Assembly: GCF_022682495.2 (NCBI RefSeq)
Contig: NC_071394.1
Location: 32,584,470-32,648,469 of the forward strand
DNA from: Desmodus rotundus
Lineage: Eukaryota; Chordata; Mammalia; Chiroptera; Phyllostomidae
Length of the DNA stretch: 64,000 nucleotides
Direction: 5' to 3'
Below are positions 1 through 11,399 of this stretch, one piece after another. The notes under the pieces are model-generated. The model searched no databases, was not told the origin of the DNA, and worked only from the letters and a program-made list of their open reading frames with translations. Both the position numbers and the translations under genes were made by a program. Position 1 is the first letter of the stretch; every line of letters begins with the position of its first letter.

Positions 1-3000
1 TTTTACAATGCAATCTCCTCAGTTACTGCTGTCAGTTTTTAATGGAAAAAAGAAAGCGAATTGCTTTTTTGTTGAAAAGAGAGACGATTAATCTTTTGAA
101 GTTTTCTTCTAATTTCATATGAAATTTCATTCATCTTTAAAATTATTTCCATGATATGACCTTTCTAAAAGCAATGCTTAATTTTATCATTCTACAATTA
201 GTTACCTGATTATCTTGTCTTGTAACAAGAGCATTTGTTTGTCATTTCTCACCAAAGGAATATGACACGTACTTTTATCTTTCACAATGTGGTGTTTTAG
301 TTTTCTTTTGTTTTTTGTTTTTGTTATCTTTTTAAGAAAAACATTGGGGTGGCAAATTCCACTTGGGGCACAATATAATGAACAGCTGTCAAGGAAAGTT
401 TGAGAAAACAGTGCAGCCATTTATCTGTAAATATGTATCACTTTCTTATACACACCCTCTTTTTTTATATAGTCTTACAATTTTGGGTATTGTTATAATG
501 TAAGGAAATCGCTGTGTTCCCAGTATAAGTCTACCTGAAAGTGCGATCGTTTGTCTTTTTGAAAGCAATGTGGAGTTTATCTTTTTATGCGAAATTTTTT
601 CTTTGATTTCATTTACAATTTGAAGTATGTATAGAAGAGTTGCTGACATCAGAACGTAACTTTTGAAAAAATAAGCCAGCACATTTAGATTTGTGAACCT
701 GTGGGGAAAAGCCTTAACTTTAACCATTGTTTACTTTGCTTGGAATTTATGTAAAAGGCTCATAAAATAATAGGAAACTTTTAAAAACCAGAACCATGGA
801 GATGTTTTACACTTCAAATCTGGCATACTAATTAGTTTGCCCTGTCAAATTGTGATTGCGTTGTCATTTTAGCACAGGATTTTAAATAACAAGGTTTCTT
901 TTAGCCATTGCTATTTAATGCTATTTAATTTCCCCGGTGAGTGATTTTATCCGTATTGATAATGTCAGAGAAGCAGCTAGGGACTAATGAACATCAAACA
1001 CGCTTGACTCCTACCTGGTTGATACGGGATGGCCATAATATTATATTTTATTATTTCGGTACTTATTCTTGAAAATGAATCAGAGTTATGCTCTTAAAAT
1101 AGTTTTAATATACAGAAAATGTGAATAGCTGCATGGAACAGAAAAGTCACAGCGATGAAAACCCTGAACACAAAATAAAGAGACCTAGGACCAAACCCCT
1201 CTTGTCTCTTCCCGTGACCTGGCCGGGTGCATGCTGGCACACTTATAAAGCGGAGATTATGCCATTTACTTCACAGTGTTGTCAGGAGAGTTAAGCAATA
1301 AAATGAAAACACTTGACATTGAACTTAGCACAGAGAAGCCATTTATGAATTATTAGTAGGTTGAGAAAGTATTTCTTTGAATTAGTTATTACCGGTTTGT
1401 ATTAATCAGACTTTCCTTGGATGTTTGTCATTGGCCTGGAGGTCCCCTACCTCAGCTGAGTCTGCATTGTGTAACTACATCATACATTACAGAATGCTCT
1501 CAGTTTCGCTGTGGAGACAGTGTTTTGTAATAGTATTATTAGCGTTGTAAAGTTTTCAACGCACTACATAAACTTAACATATTTTGTATGTAAATCTTAC
1601 TTGAACCTTTGTTATTAATTTAGAAATTAGAAAAGTGGTTTGAAAAGACAAGTTGTTGAAAAGCGCCAGTGAGAGGTGATGATCAATGAGATGAGAATGA
1701 TGGCCTCCAATCAGGAGTGAAAACGTTATTCTTGCATTAAACATGTGTGAATGGTCATCTCTGCTGCTGAGCAGCTTTGCTGTCCCTGTACAGGACAGAT
1801 GGCCATTGCAGTTGTGTATCACTTGTTCATTACATCCTCTTAAGATTGGTTGCTGTGTAACCAGATGGGTCTGGGAGCGCAGCTGTGGGTCTAAGAAAAT
1901 AAATGAAACCTGTTTGAGTCTACCGTGCCCTTTTGAGATGCCAACGTGTTACAAACTTCAGCAAAGAAAAATGCACTTTCATTTGTCATAACATTGGTAT
2001 ATTAAATTGAAAAATGAAATCTTAGAAAAATAGTTGGCACTGAGTCTTTCATCCCCCTAGTTTTTATTCATATTTATTTGTATGGTTTAGAAATCTAAAT
2101 AAATGTAATTATGAGCTAAACATGTGTATAAGGTGTCCATTTGTAATTTCAAATTTCAGGTTTTCATGCTTATTGTAAACCATATTCACTTTAATATTTT
2201 CAATGTTTAGTTAGCATATGTTGAATTATTGACATTGCATTCTTATAAAATGTAAAATGCATTCATGTACATGCAAATAAATTACTTTCCATAAGATAAT
2301 GCCAGGAAGGGGTATGATAAATGAATGAACATTAGAAGGAGATATTAGGCCCGTTAGGAAAGTGAACTGGCACTATTGACTCTTTTTTCTGTTTAGCCAA
2401 ATGATATGTTTATGTTGAGGAAGTTCCTTGATAGTGTGTATATACTTTAAAATATAGAATTTTTGAGATATAGTATGAATTTTGCCATTGTATATATAGT
2501 AAATATTTTGGCTATCAGTTCAACATAATTGATTAATATAATGCACATTAAATCAGCAAAGGAAAGAGCCAGGACCATCCTTCACAGCCGTGATAAATCA
2601 CACCATATCATGCTTCACATACTAAGTGCTCAGTTTTCTGCCAGCACATTATGAACTATAGGTTTTAGAATATAAAAATTAGAGGTTAAGCAAGTAATAA
2701 TTAATAAATATGTTTAAAGAGGCATAATCTAGAAACTGGTTATAATAGTTTCTTCTCATTAAGAAATGATAATTTAAAAAAACTGTGTTCAATTGCTGTA
2801 ACTAAGAATGAATTTATTGAAGCAAGAAATAAAATTAAACCAAATAGATAACCGATAAACTTCGTAGGCACAATCTACATTGCTTGCCGCCAACATTTTT
2901 ATATCCAAACTATGAAAATTATTTAAAAGTATAAATGTTAATTTTACTATTAGTAACCCACAAATTAAAAAAAAAGTAATAGAAATGACTCGCCCACTGA

Positions 3001-3192
3001 TGTACTTGCCATTGAAATGACTCTTGTCTAGTACAAATAAGCTTCTTAATGGCAAAGAGTGTTAAAAATTAATGTGATTATTAGGTTCGAATTGTTCATT
3101 CTAGACTGGAGTTATGTGGTTATTTTAATGATAAACTGATAACATTAGCCAGTCTCATTTCATCCAGTGTACTTTTGCTTTTCCTTCCTCAG
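1..3192 (+). other. TRIQK: 3' part of the last intron of TRIQK
   Basis: This stretch precedes the TRIQK terminal exon and ends in a good 3' splice site. It is AT-rich. I found no second TRIQK coding exon in it: the lysine-rich N-terminal half of the protein is not encoded here in any frame I could see, so the earlier exons lie upstream of the window. The short open frames on both strands have no recognisable domains. No clear interspersed repeat was recognised, although old diverged copies could be missed by eye. Confidence 0.8.
3173..3192 (+). promoter_or_regulatory. TRIQK: 3' splice site of TRIQK terminal exon
   Basis: A pyrimidine tract (TTTTGCTTTTCCTTCCTCAG) ends in AG at 3191-3192, directly before the in-frame codon GAA. 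The tract is interrupted by only one purine before the final AG. This fixes the exon start and implies a phase-0 intron, because the exon opens with a whole codon of the conserved protein. Confidence 0.88.
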
Positions 3193-3306
3193 GAAGTTGG
3201 CCTTCTCCTGGCAGCTATACTGGCCCTCCTACTGGCTGTCTATGCTTTCTTTTATCTCAGACTCACTGCAGACGTTGACCCCGATCTGGAATCTGACGAA
3301 GATTAG
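3193..3306 (+). CDS. TRIQK: TRIQK, terminal coding exon (C-terminal 37 residues)
   Basis: The exon reads 37 codons and a TAG stop. It encodes EVGLLLAAILALLLAVYAFF, then YLRLTADVDPDLESDED. This matches the C-terminal half of TRIQK (triple QxxK/R motif-containing protein; human C8orf83), a vertebrate protein of about 86 residues. The family protein has a basic N-terminal half with QxxK/R motifs, one transmembrane helix and a short acidic tail; it is reported to localise to the endoplasmic reticulum membrane and its molecular role is unknown. Here the hydrophobic helix covers roughly exon residues 3-20 and the last 11 residues are acidic. The tail ends in ESDED, where I recall DQDED in human, a conservative change. 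The N-terminal half (about 49 residues) is encoded by exons upstream of this window. The exon is intact: the acceptor site, frame and stop are all present. The assignment rests on memory of the human protein but is a near-identical match. Confidence 0.95.
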   Translation, partial: EVGLLLAAILALLLAVYAFFYLRLTADVDPDLESDED

Positions 3307-3935
3307 CTGAGCAGCAATCGATGCATTATAAGGAGATAATTTTATAAAAGCACCTCTTGGGACCAGTGCTTTCTGAAATACCGAAACTACAACATCTTGA
3401 ATTCTTTTTGCTGGTATTTTCAGTTTGCAGATATATCTTTTTAAATAGTTGCATAATATGTCAAGAAAAGAACCTTAACCTAGCAATGTAGCAAAATGTA
3501 TGCTACCGAATACCTTTATAAATCTTTCTACTTTGACAGGCAACCTATTCATGGTGCATTTAGATAAAATGGAAAACAGATCCCAAATTCTTCAGATGTG
3601 TCAGCCAACCGATGTGTATTACTCCATCACTTACAGATTACTAAATCTGTTTTTGTTCCACACATATATGAGGAGTAAAAGTATCTATCCTTATTTACAA
3701 AAACGTACTCAACCCACATTCAAAGCTGAAGGAGGAATGAGAAGTCATGGAAAATTTTTCATTTTATGAAAAGGTCCTGCTTTCTTTCCAGACATATTTT
3801 GCATCATTAGAGAGACTATCTGCACACACATCTACAGTAATCTTTTTCCTCCTTCGCCAACTGCTCAGCACACATGTGCTCCATCAGAAATGGCACCTGG
3901 ATGACAGAAGCGCAAAGAGCCACATATGTCTCTAA

Positions 3936-3941
3936 AATAAA
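3936..3941 (+). terminator. TRIQK: Proximal poly(A) signal AATAAA of TRIQK
   Basis: Canonical AATAAA, followed within about 10 bases by the T-rich stretch TTCCTTTCCTCTTAGG. It could set a short 3' UTR. Use of this site cannot be shown from sequence. Confidence 0.55.
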
Positions 3942-4274
3942 GTTCCTTTCCTCTTAGGCTGTCTAAACTGATGTAAATAGAAAGTTCAGTTGATATTGAT
4001 TTTAATTAACTGATTACTCTATTAATATAAACTTGGAATTCTATTGTAATTATGTTGTTCTGGCTGCTTGCAGCGTCAGTTCGCTCTTCTTGTTAGGGAG
4101 GTATGTCGCAATCTGTCGTGTACTTGTGCGGTCCCCTTCCCATGACAATAACAGAAGCCCTACCTCCTCAGAGTAATCTTCGTGGTTTATCTCTTAAAGC
4201 TGAACAGTACAAAGGTGTTTTAAAAATTACATTTTGTCTCTTGTCAGATAATCATGTAGAACTCTTTCATGAAA

Positions 4275-4289
4275 AATAAACGGAATAAA
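4275..4289 (+). terminator. TRIQK: Distal paired poly(A) signals of TRIQK
   Basis: Two AATAAA hexamers lie 3 bases apart (4275-4280 and 4284-4289). A T/GT-rich element follows from about 4295 (TATGTCTC, then TTTTCTGTTTCTGTAATTTTTT). This is the best-formed cleavage/polyadenylation context after the stop codon. Confidence 0.65.
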
Positions 4290-4524
4290 GTATGTCTCAT
4301 ATTACTCGCCTATGCAGTTTTCTGTTTCTGTAATTTTTTCAAGGTATTTGCGTTTGTTACAATATGACATATATATTCAATATTTTTACTGGTTATGGAA
4401 TTTTTTCATATTTTTAGAGCACATGAATACATAAAGCTTAGAAAGTGGAAAAATGGAAAAACATATTTTGCAGAGTTGTTAGCCACTACCTTATATAAAG
4501 TTTTATGGAAAATGAATAGTGTGA

Positions 4525-4559
4525 AACGTGTGCACTAAGTGTTTTATAGTGCACACGTT
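4525..4559. repeat. Perfect 13-bp inverted repeat (hairpin)
   Basis: Left arm AACGTGTGCACTA (4525-4537) and right arm TAGTGCACACGTT (4547-4559) are exact reverse complements around a 9-base spacer. The pairing does not extend outward. It sits about 240 bases beyond the distal TRIQK poly(A) signals. The stem is too short for a classical pre-miRNA, so it may be a chance palindrome or a remnant of a palindromic element. Confidence 0.9.
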
Positions 4560-5319
4560 GTTTTTATGAAGGGTGAATAAAATGCTAAGATTGCTTCCAT
4601 ACTTGCCAAGAGAAGAAAGCTTTCATAAACACCCTACATATTCTTTGAGACTTTTGCAAATAGTCAATGTGACTGTAGCATTATGTTCTGCAGAATGTTT
4701 TCAAGTAGCATAATTATTCATCAGTGTAAAAAGAGCCAAAATTTCCAATATCCTCACAAATCATTTATGTCAAATATCAGAGGGCACAATTTAGACAGTG
4801 TTATTTACTGGATTCTTCCCCTTGAAATCACAAACTCAAGAGACAGACCAAGAGTTCTTATACACTCACCACAGTAGACCAATCCAAGTGGCATTTTTAG
4901 GAAAGGTTACAGCATTTAATGCCATGTGGTGTGTCTGTTTGTGAAGTGGGTGGCAAGGGAATATCCAAGCTGGCATTTTGGATATGATGGGCCTTTTACT
5001 TTACCAAGTGACGTGCCACATGTCAAGAAATACTTTTCCCCCACTCCTCTCACATTTATGTGAACAATTTTCCCCTCCCATATGGTGTCAAAAAACATTC
5101 TTATTAAATAAAGTTATTGTTAATTTCAGTGGTAATTTAAATGAGAGGATATGTACTAATTGTTTATTACATACCAATTCAAGTGAGATGTAACAGAATT
5201 TGCAGTATATAAAATAGACAATTATATTCTTAGAAATGTTTATATGTTCGTTACCCTAAAAAACAAAAAAACAAAAAAACAACTTCACTATCCTGTTCTT
5301 GAGGTATTCTTTTGGGGAA
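4560..5319. other. Intergenic, no gene or repeat recognised
   Basis: AT-rich sequence. The open frames at 4683-4877, 4916-5098 and 4978-5193 have no recognisable domain, splice context or codon pattern. Nothing else is supported. Confidence 0.6.
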
Positions 5320-5540
5320 AAAAATGTTTCTTTTTAAAAATACAGTTAATATACAATATCATATTAGTTTCAGGTGTACAACATAGTTATTTGATTAAAA
5401 TGTTCCTTCTGATAGCAATAAATATTAGTCTAAGCATAGTATAATTATAGTCAAGTTTCATTACTTAGTTTTCTGATACTGTGAACCTATGGCTAGTCCA
5501 TTTGTATAGCTGATTGATTTATAATGACCTCAGACAATTA
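5320..5540 (-). mobile_element. L1 3' end fragment (old)
   Basis: Read on the minus strand this contains the L1 3'-terminal signature TTGTACACCTGAAACTAATA, followed by ATTGTATATTAACTGTATTT and an A-rich end; the T-rich 3' end of the element is near 5320-5340 on the plus strand. The 5' boundary is vague. It is a short decayed fragment with no coding capacity. Confidence 0.6.
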
Positions 5541-6104
5541 TAAGTCCCAAAGGCTAAACTCTGATGTTACTAAATAGCAGGTAAAGTGAGACAATGTATG
5601 TTTATGTACCACTGTTTTTGTGAGTGCAAGTCTTCACACTCACATTAACTGAGAAACAACCTGTCCTCTGAAGAGAAATCCCAGACTGAAGTCTGGTTTC
5701 AGTCTCTGAAGAGCTGATAGTCAGCCTGCAGTTTCAGAGGTCCACACTTTTCGATCGAGTAGGAAGTAGTATTTGGTGTAAATCGGAGACTGGCACCAGA
5801 AACAAATTTTAAGCACATTTTTCCCTCTCCAATAATTGACTGCTCAGAGAAATTCAGAAGACAAAGACAAAAAAAAGTTATAATGACTTTTCAGAATGTT
5901 AGAGTCTGTTAACATATTCTGCCAAATAAATTGCTACTAACTCAGCAGACTTAACATATAGCCTATGTGAATGATGCTGGAAGGGTTGCTGGTTGCTATT
6001 TTGCATATAAAATCAAGAATGTAAAATGCTCTTGAGAGGAAATGTAAGAAATATAACCTCATCTAGAATTTCTTTTAAAACAAATGAACAAAAAACCTGA
6101 TGCA

Positions 6105-6690
6105 GATTCTGGCCAGCGGGGTCCGTGTGTCGTGGCTGTGACGAACAAATTCCCATGGACTAAAGAACTCCTGTGCAGAAAAAGGGATGGCTCAGCTACT
6201 CTATGAGAGTGCCCGACCCCCGCCTGGACAGGTCTTTATTGCTTCTCTGGGTACATTACATCAAGGATGGTCCTCATTTACTATGCACAGGTTCGCTTTA
6301 GGTGGTTACCTTTTACAGGTAACAAAGGAGAAGAAGTTGCTAATTACCACAAAGAAAAAGGATATTTGCAAATGCAAGGGGAAAGGTGGTTGAACTGGTT
6401 ACACTCCCTACTTGGGAGATTTAGCATAGATTTTAGGAAGTTACTTTAAAGATATGCAGTAAACATTTGCTGCTTCAATTCAGGGTGAGGGAGTTTCAGC
6501 AAAGAGCAAGCCTCATAGCAGCCTAGGTACAATGCAGGCCTGATTCCCCACGGGAAAACCCATCCGTGGGCTCAGGTCCTGTGTGCTAACTCTCCCCGCT
6601 GGTTTTCTGAATCAGGAGCTGGGCTACATTCGCCATACCATGTGGATAGGTTCCCTATAAAAACCGATCTTAGTACCAGCATAGGTTTGC
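6105..6690 (-). mobile_element. LTR-like repeat, probable solo LTR
   Basis: This block is richer in GC than its flanks. It carries a reverse-strand AATAAA (TTTATT at 6235-6240) followed, on the minus strand, by a G+C-rich stretch like an LTR R-U5 region (about 6235 down to 6115). No ORF, primer-binding site or second LTR was found, so a solo LTR of an endogenous retrovirus is the best reading. The strand is inferred from the poly(A) signal only. A plus-strand TATAAAAA at about 6656 would fit the opposite orientation, so strand and boundaries are uncertain. Confidence 0.45.
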
Positions 6691-8998
6691 TTATTGTTTT
6701 CAGGTGGCAAAATACTTGAAGATTTTCTATCTTCAGTATTTCCTAAAGATGGAAGGAATACTCCCATCCAACCAATAATGCAAGATTCTGATAATGACCT
6801 TCAGTTCTTATTCAGTTTTGTAATTCCAATAAAAAGGGGTCTACCCATACTTAATAAATGCATGTTAAAATTTCAGTTAATATTTTAGTCCCCTCAGAGT
6901 CTGACACAGTTTTTTGTATGTGGTGGATGATCAAAGTTATTGCAGTTAATAAATCAAACTTAATAACCACAATATTAATCAAGTCAACAGTTAGCATTTA
7001 TGGTCGGTCATAGGTTGTATTGGGACATATATGTGTTTCCTCCTGGTTCTCTTTGAGATCAAGACAACTAGCATTACATTTACTCTGGAATAAAGGAATC
7101 GCTCATTTCTAGGAAATCAAATATGTTATTTTTATCTTAGTATTGTTAAAGACCATACTCAATGTTTTTGATATAAGTTAGTATACCTCTTCATTCCCTA
7201 TGAAAATAAACCTAAATCTTTATTATAATGTTTCTATTTATGTGAATACTAAAATATTATATTTTCCATGATTTTAAAATGTATAGTCAGTGATAATTCA
7301 GTAGTGTAAATCATGCTTTAGATAAACTTCAGAAGTAAACTTTTATAAATTAAACTTAAATTTTTAATTTTAATTTATTTTATTCATAGCATAAGATTGT
7401 CAAGTCGGAGACTATAAAATGTTTTGGTTTTTTTTCCTTACCAACAATTAGGTTTCTTTATACTCACCTGAGGCTTCTCTGGGAAGACTTACACCACATC
7501 TCTCCTAGCAGCACTGCCTGCCTTTGTTAGAATGGCTCCAGTGCAGACTAGATGGAGTAACGTTTGCTACACTTTATTTCTTTGACATCAGATCCAGAAT
7601 CAGTGCCATCCGCAGTAAAAACTAGCGGATGAATTCATTACCTACAGAAACGTTCTTACTGTTTTGTTCAGGGTTTAGCTATGCAGGTATAGAGGGATGT
7701 GGGAGAGTCACTTAAAGAACTATAGCAGTGTGGAAATATCTATAGTGAGTCAGTAAATTCATTTAAAACATGGAAATGCTGCTGTATTCCGCATTGTGCC
7801 TCTTTGTTAAATTTTTTTATCGCCCAGCACAGACTTGAGATCCTTATTTTAAGAAAAATAAGATCGTTTAAATGCCAGGAGATTTTTTTTTGATGACAGC
7901 ACCTCCCCCTATTCTTCATTTTTTAAAACAACAACCGATTTGGTGGGGAGGCAGCCAAAATTTGAGGTGCCAGTGCCTCTCGAGCAGATGTCACACCATT
8001 ATTTTTTAGCTCGTTTGGATGAATAAACATGTTAAACTGTGAAGTTTTACATTTTAGATTTTTTCATTAAAAAAAGAGACAATCTGTTTACTGTCCTAAT
8101 TGAGACAACAATCCTGTGGCTGCCAGTTTTGGCAGTCATAACAATGAACTATAAATATTTGGACCAACCCAGTGAATGGTGACTATAAAGGCTATAGCAT
8201 GTGTCAAATTCTCTTTTTAAGGACACCCGTCTTAGTACGGCATTTTCCCCCTGAAACTTCTTTAAATGCAATTGTTTGTGTAAATCTGAAGGTTCCTGGT
8301 AAGCCTAAGAGAAATTGATTTCAATGTCTCACTTCATTTTGGTTTATCGTCCTATTTAGTGTTCAGCTGTCCATGGGATTGGGAAAAATTGCTTCTGTAG
8401 TTGCTCTCTTGAATGTGACAAGGCAGGTAAGTCTTCAGTGCCTAACCTGTACATCCTAGGATGGCACCAAGCTCAGAGGTCTCTTTTTCTGCTTCCATAT
8501 TTATCAAGTGAGATTAAAGCCATTAAAAGTCTCTTAAATTCTAGTGATTCATTTTTAAAAGATGGCTTTATAGATAAACAATGGTGAGATATAACTCTTG
8601 CAGTGATCACTATGAGGAGAGATCGTAATCTTAGCCTTTGTTAGGATGCTTTACATAAAAGAACAGCATGGGAAGAGTAGGTAAAGCAAAGAGATATAAT
8701 CCAGACATAAAAAATTACTTACTACTCTAGTTTCCAAACATTTGTGATCCAGATAGGAGGTGCTGTTCTAGGCATCTTATTTGAGTGCTCTTGCTTTCTT
8801 CTATTCCTCGCCTTCTATCTGCCTCAATCCTAAATTCTATGCAATCTCAAAGATGCCCTTTGTTAGGGGTATGCACCTCACTTCTACTTTGTCATACTTT
8901 ATTATTGTGTGCTTACTGTATTACCTGCCTCTAGTCTTTCACTTAGAATCATCATTAATCTTTACCTATTTTTTCAATATCTTTGACTTTTTTACTTA
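6691..8998. other. Intergenic unique sequence with a possible conserved block
   Basis: No gene or confident repeat was recognised. The part at about 7780-8200 has mixed composition and transcription-factor-like words: ACAATCCTG and ACAATG (SOX-like), CCTAATTGAG (homeodomain-like), and ATAAATATTTGG. It could be a conserved non-coding element, but conservation cannot be judged from one sequence. The open frame at 8781-9005 is not recognised. Confidence 0.4.
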
Positions 8999-9690
8999 TT
9001 GCTGACCACATTTGTTCATTATACAAAACTAGAGAGACTAATACAATGAATCTCAAGTCTACCCATCTATTAATTTCAATAATTAGTTCCAATAATTAGT
9101 TTCAAAAATTACCAATATTTTGCCACTCATATATCCTCCCATTTTTTGTACGCTAAGGTATTTTAAAGGAAACCTCAGCTATGGTGATATTTTACCTATA
9201 AATATCGCAGGATAAATCCCTGACAAGACCTTTGGTGTTTTGTTTATTTGTTGTCCCCCCCACCCCTTGCATTAACTAGGAAGTATTACAGCTGATAGAA
9301 TCAAATAGTTATTCTTTAACATGCATTACCAAGGCCATATTCAAACGTCCCTAGTTGTCTCTAAGTTGTCTATTTATAATAGGTTTTGAATCAAGATCTG
9401 TACTGCACTAAGTTGTATATCTCTTTTATTCTGTAATAAACCTCTTTTTTCTTTGATGCTACTGATCTGTTGCAGCAGCTCAGTTATACATCCTTTTGAA
9501 TGTCCAACATTGTAGACTTGGGCTTTTTCATTATGTCGTTCATTTTAGTCCTCTACTCTATTTTTGGTAAACTATCTTAGGTTAGATTAGACCCAGATAA
9601 TTTTGTTGTTATTTAAGGCAAGAATATTTCATAATACTTAATAAGACACAATATCTGGTTGCCTCATTTGTGATGATGCTGAAATTTATC
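8999..9690 (-). mobile_element. Old L1 (L1M-type) 3' UTR, tentative
   Basis: The order of features resembles an old mammalian L1 3' UTR in reverse. A TTTCAATAATTAGTTCC run comes first, then GATCTGTACTGCACTAAGTT with ATATCTCTTTTATTCTGTAA. A TGAATGTCCAACATTGTAGA segment follows. The match is loose and made from memory. No coding sequence remains. Confidence 0.35.
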
Positions 9691-10769
9691 AGTGGGTTTA
9701 TGTAATAACCTGATTTCCTCCAAATTAATGTTTTACATCAATATTTTAACTAAAACTTTCAGCATCTTTTTATAATGATTATGTCTTATAATAGAAGACA
9801 CCACCTTTTTAAAGTACACGTATCATGTAAGAAAGCTAATTATATGTCAGGTCAAATAGAAATCATCAGCAAGTTCCATAAAACAGAGTATTGTAAACAA
9901 CACTCTGATTACAGTACAGTAAAATTTGAACTTAAAAATTAAAATTTAAATAACAGGCCATTGTACAATACTTGGATTAAAGGGAAAATCAAATGAGAAT
10001 TGGAAAAAACAATTGAAATTTTCTCTATTTACAAATGATAGGATAGTATACTTTAAAATTTTTAGAGAATCAATGGTAAAATTAAGTAAAATGACAAGGA
10101 TAATTAGGAATATAAAAATTTTTAAATGAAATATCTTTAACACTCTTCAAAATGGCAAAAATAAAAATCGTAGACAATACAAATGTAAATTGGGTACTAG
10201 TTACATGGGTATTATTTTGATTCTTTTTCTTGCAATAGCATACATGTACATACATAAATAATAAGTGCTTTTAAAATTATTTGGGTCATTTCAGATTAAA
10301 AACAGTAAATGGGAATCAGATGTGATCACTGCATTCATAAAAAATAATCTATACATTAACATTTCAAAAAACTCTCTAAGAATTATGTATCTGTTTCTAA
10401 AGCTGATGATTTAGCTACTTATGGATAAAATTTCTCGATGCATTTGAATATATATCATGTGAAACGATAATTTATTAAATATATTGAAACAACTGAGTAT
10501 TCATTTGGAAATTAAAAGATGCTTATACCATGACTTAAAACAAGATTAATTTCTGGTGGTATTTGTGGTTTCTGTATGAAATAAATGAAACCATAGAAAC
10601 TATTAGAAGGAATCGTGGACAGTTGTGGAATATTTAAGTGGGGGTATTATTCCTAGTCATTGATTCATGAGTCAGAAATCATAAAGGAATTACTGTTGGG
10701 TTACAACACCTTAAATTAAAATATAACATGCAGTCCAGTAACCATTGGTAATTAAGGATGTGAGGGAGC
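9691..10769. other. Intergenic AT-rich sequence
   Basis: Very AT-rich with many short A/T runs. The open frame at 9946-10143 (minus) encodes a low-complexity I/L/F-rich string typical of AT-rich noncoding DNA. Nothing was recognised. Confidence 0.5.
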
Positions 10770-11390
10770 AGTCTCTTCCATATGCTGCTTCGGGGAGTGG
10801 TAATCTGGAGCCTGGAAAAGCTGGCCTTCGTGCTGCCTGTCACTACCAGACCCAGTAAGCAGAGACAGGAATTGAATCTTATGGGTGCCTTATTCAGATG
10901 GCTGTCGATCTGGGAAGACAGCGGGTTATGTACCTTAAACAGACCCTCTTACATTTTCTTTCAAGCCAGCCTTTTTTTATAAGGAGGAAAAAGTAGGTAA
11001 GGGATTTGGAATTAAGGAAAGAGGTTAATCAGATAAAAGCTGCTGTCCAGCAATTTCCTTAATGTCCTTTCGTCTGTTGACAGGTGATTTTTCTACCTGT
11101 GTCCTGTGTCCTGTGTCCTGTGTCCTGGGTGATTTTCTTCATCTGTGTCCTGGTTGGTGGGATGTCTCTCCCTGGAACATGTGGCTCAGATACCACCTCG
11201 ATTGCTTAGGGTCTCTTCTGGAGAACAAAGGTCAATTGCCTGTGGCCTCCTGGAGTCAGGGTGGGCCGTGCCTTCAGTTCCTGAAACAAAGCTTTTTACA
11301 TGCATTAACTACCAAGCTTATTAACTATTACCTAAAACTAAAATTTTCCAACTCCTGAGGCCCCTGATCAGTCTCACTTTCTGGAAGGTA
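10770..11390 (-). mobile_element. ERV-type LTR copy, minus orientation (same family as 30.4-30.9 kb)
   Basis: The reverse complement of 30.35-30.85 kb aligns along this block by eye. Shared words include AGGTAAGGGRTTTGGAATT, TTAATCAGATAAAAGCTGC, TGGCTCAGATACCA and CTTTTTACATGCATT. The 30.4 kb copy carries LTR-like CCAAT, TATA and AATAAA signals in the plus direction, so this copy lies on the minus strand. Compared with that copy it contains an extra tandem expansion at 11083-11155. It looks like a solo LTR: no gag, pol or env sequence is adjacent. The open frames at 10782-10982 and 11062-11358 are accidental. Confidence 0.65.
11096..11127. repeat. Heptamer tandem repeat (CCTGTGT)4.6
   Basis: CCTGTGT is repeated four times exactly from 11096 to 11123, followed by a partial CCTG. 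The unit is contained in a longer imperfect duplication: GGTGATTTTTCTACCTGTG at 11083 and GGTGATTTTCTTCATCTGTG at 11128. The sister LTR copy at 30.5 kb has no such expansion, so it arose in this copy. Confidence 0.92.
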
Positions 11391-11399
11391 CTTTTGCAG

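Larger units (their letters stand above)
3307..4310 (+). other. TRIQK: TRIQK 3' untranslated region (end inferred)
   Basis: Sequence after the TRIQK stop codon. The end is inferred from canonical AATAAA hexamers at 3936-3941, 4275-4280 and 4284-4289, so a short 3' UTR of about 650 bases and a longer one of about 1 kb are both possible. Open frames inside it (for example 3500-3769) lack any recognisable domain and are taken as chance. Confidence 0.7.

Noticed and set aside
4525..4559. A microRNA precursor
   Set aside because: The paired stem is only 13 bases and does not extend; a typical precursor stem is about twice that length.
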